Below are positions 60,380 through 64,000 of a stretch of 64,000 nucleotides of DNA, piece after piece (the first letter of the stretch is position 1; every line of letters starts with the position of its first letter). Position numbers and translations under genes: made by a program. Source of the stretch: Microscilla marina ATCC 23134 (GTDB lineage Bacteria > Bacteroidota > Bacteroidia > Cytophagales > Microscillaceae); contig NZ_AAWS01000039.1 in NCBI RefSeq assembly GCF_000169175.1, positions 1 to 64,000 on the forward strand, written 5' to 3'. The notes under the pieces were generated by a model, which was not told the DNA's origin, made no database searches, and saw nothing but the letters and a program-made list of their open reading frames with translations.

Positions 60380-63009
60380 ATCAAATCAAGGTCAAGGTTT
60401 TCGGGGTTGTCAATAATGAAATTGTGCAAGTCGTCGATGGTTTGGTGTACCAGACTACCAAAAAACATAGTTTGCGAGCGGGAGGGCACAAACCCATACT
60501 TTCTGAAAACCATGTATTGCCTTGGGCAACGCTCATACAAGAGATAATCGGAGGTGTAAGAATATGCCTTCATGGGGGCTTTGGCAGAGAGCTTGGCGCT
60601 AGGAACAGTAGCGGCTTGGCTTGCCCCAAGCACAGGTATTTGGTGTTGGGCAAGCATTGCCTTAAACTCTTTGCTGATTCCTCGTTTATAATTGGCTACA
60701 ATTAATAGGTTTTCGGCGCGCGATAATGCCACATAAAACATGCGTGCCTTGTCAAACTCGTCCATGCGGGTGAGCGGTTCGCCTTGGTTGCCTAGCAAGG
60801 GTTTCATCAATTCCTCCATTCTACGTACCCCTCCGCTACGGGTAACGGTATTGCCCAGCACCACCACAGGAAACTCTAGCCCCTTAGACTGGTGAATGGT
60901 AAGAAAAGGGATACGCCCTCGTGGAAAGGGGTCTTCTGAGTTTTCGAACTCGGTTTCGCCTTTTTTGTAAATGGTATACCAAAAACGAATAAAAAAGGCA
61001 CGTTTAAAGTTTTTGCTTTCTAGGTCTTTGGCGCGCAATACGGTTTTGTATAACTCTAAAAAACGTGAGATATACCCCGTGAGCAAACCTAGATTATAGA
61101 TAGGTCCTTCGTCTATTTGCACATCGCTTTTGCCTGCCGCATCCATCATTGTTTTAAACTCTTTGAAAGCCAGTATTTTGTAAAACAAATCGAGCGGGTT
61201 CCAATTGAGCGAGGTGGCACGGGTAATCACATCTCGCAGGGTAAACGACGATTTGCCCCCTTCATCCATTTGTTTTTTGAGCTGTCTAAGCAAATAAGTG
61301 CTCGACAAGCTTTTGCGGGCGCTGGGCGATATACTTGCCTCTTTGAGTTGGGCAGGCATTTTCTCAAAGTCGTAGGCATCGTCGAGGTTTAGTTCATTGC
61401 TTGCCTCTACCTTTGCCATCAAAGCTTTGTAGTCGCTTATGCTAGTAGTTATTTCGCTGCGATGGTGTTCTACCAATGCCTTTAGCCCTGCATCTTGGCG
61501 TATAGCCACACCCGCTTCGCTATACACTTCTTCCATCCAATCGTGGTAGTTTTTAAAGTCGCCTCGGTTAAACTCTGGGTCGCGTTCGGGTTTGCCAAAC
61601 ACCCTCAGAAAAATACCCATAATGCTACGAGCTTCGGGCAACTTCAGAAAAGGTTGGGCACGCGGAGCGTAGGTACGCAAGCCCAGGCTTTCGAGAGCGG
61701 CTTGAGCCTTGGGCACTTGAGTACTGCCCAACGAAGGAAACAAGAATGCCACTTGGTTGGGGTCTTCTATGATTTGCTGGTTGAGCAATGTCTGGATGAA
61801 CTGGGCAATTTGTTCAAAGCTTTGCTCAGGCTCTAGGTAGTCAGTCGTAAACACCGAAGCTTGGTCGTCAGTGCTATGGGCGCTTATTTGCTTGGTATGC
61901 ACGCGGTATTGTTGGGTGGGGTCGTCTTCTTTTTGCCAATTGGTTTGCCCAATATAACTGGTATAAAAATCTACAATTTTTTTGCGTGAACGGTAATTAA
62001 TGTTCAAAGGTATTTTGGTAACAGGCTTGCCCTTGGGGTAATACTGTTTGCAGCGCTCTTCAAACTCTACAAAGTTCTCCACGGTTGCCCCTCTAAACCT
62101 ATACAGGGCTTGGTCGTCGTCACCCACCACGCACAGGTTTTGGGTAACCTCGGCAAGCTTAAAAAACAGCTTTTCTTGAATGGTGTTGGTGTCTTGATAT
62201 TCGTCAATAATCACGTATTTAAACTTCTCGTTTGCCTCACCTCCAAAGTTCTGCATCACCTCTAACCCCTTTTGCTGCACCAACGAAAAGTCGAGCTTTT
62301 CTTGCCATTTCTCTTGCAATGAATCAAGGTAAAAAGCATACATCTTGACCATTTTTTTCATGGGTTCTTCGCTCACTATTTTGTTCAAAGTAGCCACGTC
62401 GAGGCATTCTTCAGTAAAGCGATTGAACAATGCCATGAGGTGCATAATGGCGTTGTACCTCGACACCCCTTTTTTATGGTTTTCTGCCAAGTAGTCGTTG
62501 ATGTACTGGTTTTGTTCTTCGGCGGGTAAGTCGTCGAGCCCACCTGCGGCAATCATTGCTGTCCATATCTTTCGGTTCGAGATATGAAAGTATTGTTCTA
62601 AATCATCTATGGGGGTTATTTTTTTATCAGCGCCTTTTTTTTGCCCAAACCTACGGTCGGTAATGAGGCGGTTGCAAAGCGAGTGCACCGTGCCCACATA
62701 CATCTTGGAGAGGTCGAAAGTTTGGTTGGTGCGGTTGGTCACCAGCCCCAACAAGCTTTGCAAACCTTCTTTGAGTTGAAGGGCGGCTTTTTCGGTAAAT
62801 GTGGCCAAAAAAATGTGTTCGGGGGCTACTTGTTGGTGCACAATGAGGTAGAGGCATTTCCAAAGTAAGACCCTGGTTTTTCCAGAGCCAGGACCCGCCG
62901 TCAAAAACAGGGGGCCATCGGTGTGTCTAATGGCTTCTTCTTGTGATTGATTGGGCGTGAAGCCTACTGCTTGCCATAAGGCTTCGATGCTAGGGGTTTG
63001 ATCTGGCAT
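60376..63009 (-). CDS. UvrD/Rep-family helicase carrying the first part of a RecB-type nuclease domain
   Basis: An 877-residue superfamily 1 helicase: Q-motif region (FTPNQSQEEAIRHT), Walker A TAGPGSGKT (38-45 core), DEYQDTN as motif II (about 265), GDDDQALYRFRGA as motif III, and RMDEFDKARMFYVALSRAEN as motif VI. The last 60 residues do not belong to the helicase: SYTSDYLLYERCPRQYMVFR and FGSLVHQTIDDL are the beginning of a RecB/AddB nuclease domain, with Cys828 and His855. The rest of that domain is on the next gene, which overlaps by 4 bp. Likely a DNA end-processing or defence helicase-nuclease. Confidence 0.88.
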   Translation of the reverse strand: MPDQTPSIEALWQAVGFTPNQSQEEAIRHTDGPLFLTAGPGSGKTRVLLWKCLYLIVHQQVAPEHIFLATFTEKAALQLKEGLQSLLGLVTNRTNQTFDLSKMYVGTVHSLCNRLITDRRFGQKKGADKKITPIDDLEQYFHISNRKIWTAMIAAGGLDDLPAEEQNQYINDYLAENHKKGVSRYNAIMHLMALFNRFTEECLDVATLNKIVSEEPMKKMVKMYAFYLDSLQEKWQEKLDFSLVQQKGLEVMQNFGGEANEKFKYVIIDEYQDTNTIQEKLFFKLAEVTQNLCVVGDDDQALYRFRGATVENFVEFEERCKQYYPKGKPVTKIPLNINYRSRKKIVDFYTSYIGQTNWQKEDDPTQQYRVHTKQISAHSTDDQASVFTTDYLEPEQSFEQIAQFIQTLLNQQIIEDPNQVAFLFPSLGSTQVPKAQAALESLGLRTYAPRAQPFLKLPEARSIMGIFLRVFGKPERDPEFNRGDFKNYHDWMEEVYSEAGVAIRQDAGLKALVEHHRSEITTSISDYKALMAKVEASNELNLDDAYDFEKMPAQLKEASISPSARKSLSSTYLLRQLKKQMDEGGKSSFTLRDVITRATSLNWNPLDLFYKILAFKEFKTMMDAAGKSDVQIDEGPIYNLGLLTGYISRFLELYKTVLRAKDLESKNFKRAFFIRFWYTIYKKGETEFENSEDPFPRGRIPFLTIHQSKGLEFPVVVLGNTVTRSGGVRRMEELMKPLLGNQGEPLTRMDEFDKARMFYVALSRAENLLIVANYKRGISKEFKAMLAQHQIPVLGASQAATVPSAKLSAKAPMKAYSYTSDYLLYERCPRQYMVFRKYGFVPSRSQTMFFGSLVHQTIDDLHNFIIDNPENLDLDLI

Positions 63010-63587
63010 AGAATAGTTTTGATAGTGTATAGATTGGGATTTGTTTTAGCTGGTTTAAAACTAAGATTTTTTTCGGAAAAAGCAATAATATAGTATGAAG
63101 TCTTTAGTATTGGCTGTGTATGCGCTCAAAGCAACAAAAGCAGTACCTTGTTTTCAAGAACTGCTTTTGTATGTGTAAAATTAAATATGTCAAACTATGT
63201 AAATAGCGCTACTTGAGTCTTGCCAAGCGTTTGGTGAGAGTAAATCAGTATTTGATATGCATAACAATGCAATAAGGGTTGAGATAAAATAATGCATGGA
63301 ATATTAGGGTTTGATTGAGATTGTAGGATAAGATACTCATTGTAGCGTTAATAATCGAATTTGATTACATGTTCTTCCCTTAAAAAAAAGCAATGGCTAC
63401 GCAAAAATATTGCGTACTTACCTCTTATGTTTGCTCAAATTATTTTGAACTTGTTTAGTTTTTTTGCATTGATAACAAAATGAGTGATTTTTCACAACGA
63501 AGCATATGTGTAAAAGCTCTATTTTGAATTATTTGAAAAAACTTAACAAGTTCTTTATACACCCAATTCAATTAATTTCTTAAAACT
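63010..63587. other. Intergenic region between divergent genes
   Basis: 578 bp, AT-rich, no gene. It contains a strong hairpin at 63135-63169 (listed next) and a small stem CGCAA/TTGCG near 63402. Confidence 0.4.
63135..63169. terminator. Orphan hairpin, terminator-like
   Basis: CAAAAGCAGT (63135-63144) pairs with ACTGCTTTTG (63160-63169), with an inner CTTG-TTTT-CAAG stem. It lies between divergent genes, so it ends no known transcript; it could terminate a small RNA or insulate the two promoters. Confidence 0.45.
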
Positions 63588-64000
63588 ATGAACAGTATAC
63601 ACACAACAAACGAGTTGCAGTTAAAAGACAACTCGCAAGCAGAGCAAAACAGAGTAAGAGTCATTTTTGAAGAACTAAAGGCTAGAGCAACGGCAGGGCA
63701 AGAGTTATCACCAATGGAGCAAGAGTTTTTTTGTAGAGCTGTCAATATTTCTCAGCTAAACGATGGAAATGCTGAAGATTACCCTTGTTGTAGTAGCTAC
63801 ATATTTAAGATGCTTTATCTGGCTTATGCGTATGATTTGAGCGGAGGCAGTAGGTATTATAAGCCTGTTATGGGTAGAAAAGAAGAAGTACCTAGACATG
63901 AGGTAAATACTGATATAGCGTACCTCAAACAAGAGGCGGATGATTGGTTGCCAATCGTGGAGAAAGGCAATCATTCGGATCAAGACTTACAAGCAATGGC
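63588..64000 (+). CDS. Unrecognised protein, 3' end outside window
   Basis: The frame is open from ATG 63588 to the window edge (137 codons). It starts MNSIHTTNELQLKDNSQAEQ and contains EELKARATAGQELSPMEQEF and YPCCSSYIFKMLYLAYAYDL. No signal peptide or membrane segment; soluble and mostly helical. No family recognised. Confidence 0.65.
   Translation, partial: MNSIHTTNELQLKDNSQAEQNRVRVIFEELKARATAGQELSPMEQEFFCRAVNISQLNDGNAEDYPCCSSYIFKMLYLAYAYDLSGGSRYYKPVMGRKEEVPRHEVNTDIAYLKQEADDWLPIVEKGNHSDQDLQAM

Noticed and set aside
53000-64000. Right attachment site (copy of the tRNA-Ala 3' end)
   Set aside because: Scanned by eye for the TTCGAATCTGATATTCTCC region; no convincing copy found. It may lie beyond the window or be too degenerate.

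Overview
The window looks like a chromosome segment of a marine gliding Bacteroidota bacterium of the Cytophagales, close to Microscilla. The evidence is: secreted proteins ending in type IX secretion (T9SS) sorting domains with GEVED and Fn3 modules; TonB-dependent receptors, one paired with a DUF4249 lipoprotein; absence of clear Shine-Dalgarno sequences; a TTTG/TAnnTTTG promoter before the tRNA; and moderate-to-low GC. The genus is inferred from overall protein character, because no search was run.

Positions 1-14 kb hold a 5'-truncated TPR/SpoIIE phosphatase, a TetR plus thioredoxin-reductase-like operon, about 1.4 kb without genes, a secreted subtilase, a secreted glycosidase-like protein with three Ig-like repeats, and a TonB receptor/DUF4249 lipoprotein pair.

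Positions 14.7-25.9 kb hold three consecutive modules of TonB-dependent receptor followed by a TPR/coiled-coil/SpoIIE phosphatase. The first module is a decayed remnant and the other two are intact. The layout suggests an outer-membrane receptor, a periplasmic TPR sensor and a cytoplasmic PP2C-type phosphatase acting as one signalling path. Short MITE-like repeats (about 158 bp, TAA/TTA target duplications) lie 20-32 bp before the start codons of two receptor genes (one of them the decayed copy) and of hutU. Two further family members lie at 28.24 kb and 10.46 kb.

Positions 26-45.4 kb hold urocanate hydratase and a divergent LysR regulator, a very large BNR/MAM-like/GEVED T9SS cargo protein, a TPR/LuxR-type regulator, a von Willebrand A lipoprotein, an ECF sigma factor next to a fused anti-sigma/trypsin-like protease, an AsnC regulator divergent from a PLP decarboxylase, a Na+/H+ antiporter and a DUF1801 protein.

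From 45.58 kb a tRNA-Ala(GGC) is followed directly by a tyrosine recombinase and an island-like region. It carries an AlpA/Xis-type HTH protein, a leftward replication operon (DnaB helicase plus an initiator-like gene containing eight 22-bp iterons and a 71-nt palindrome), and an XRE-type repressor with two candidate operators. Probable cargo follows: a membrane protein, a secreted TPR-CHAT protease and an EAD-NB-ARC-TPR (NLR-like) protein. At 59.5-63.0 kb a UvrD helicase and a small PD-(D/E)XK protein appear to share one RecB/AddB-type nuclease domain between two polypeptides. No capsid, conjugation or right attachment site was found, so the right edge of the island is unknown. The window ends inside an unrecognised gene.
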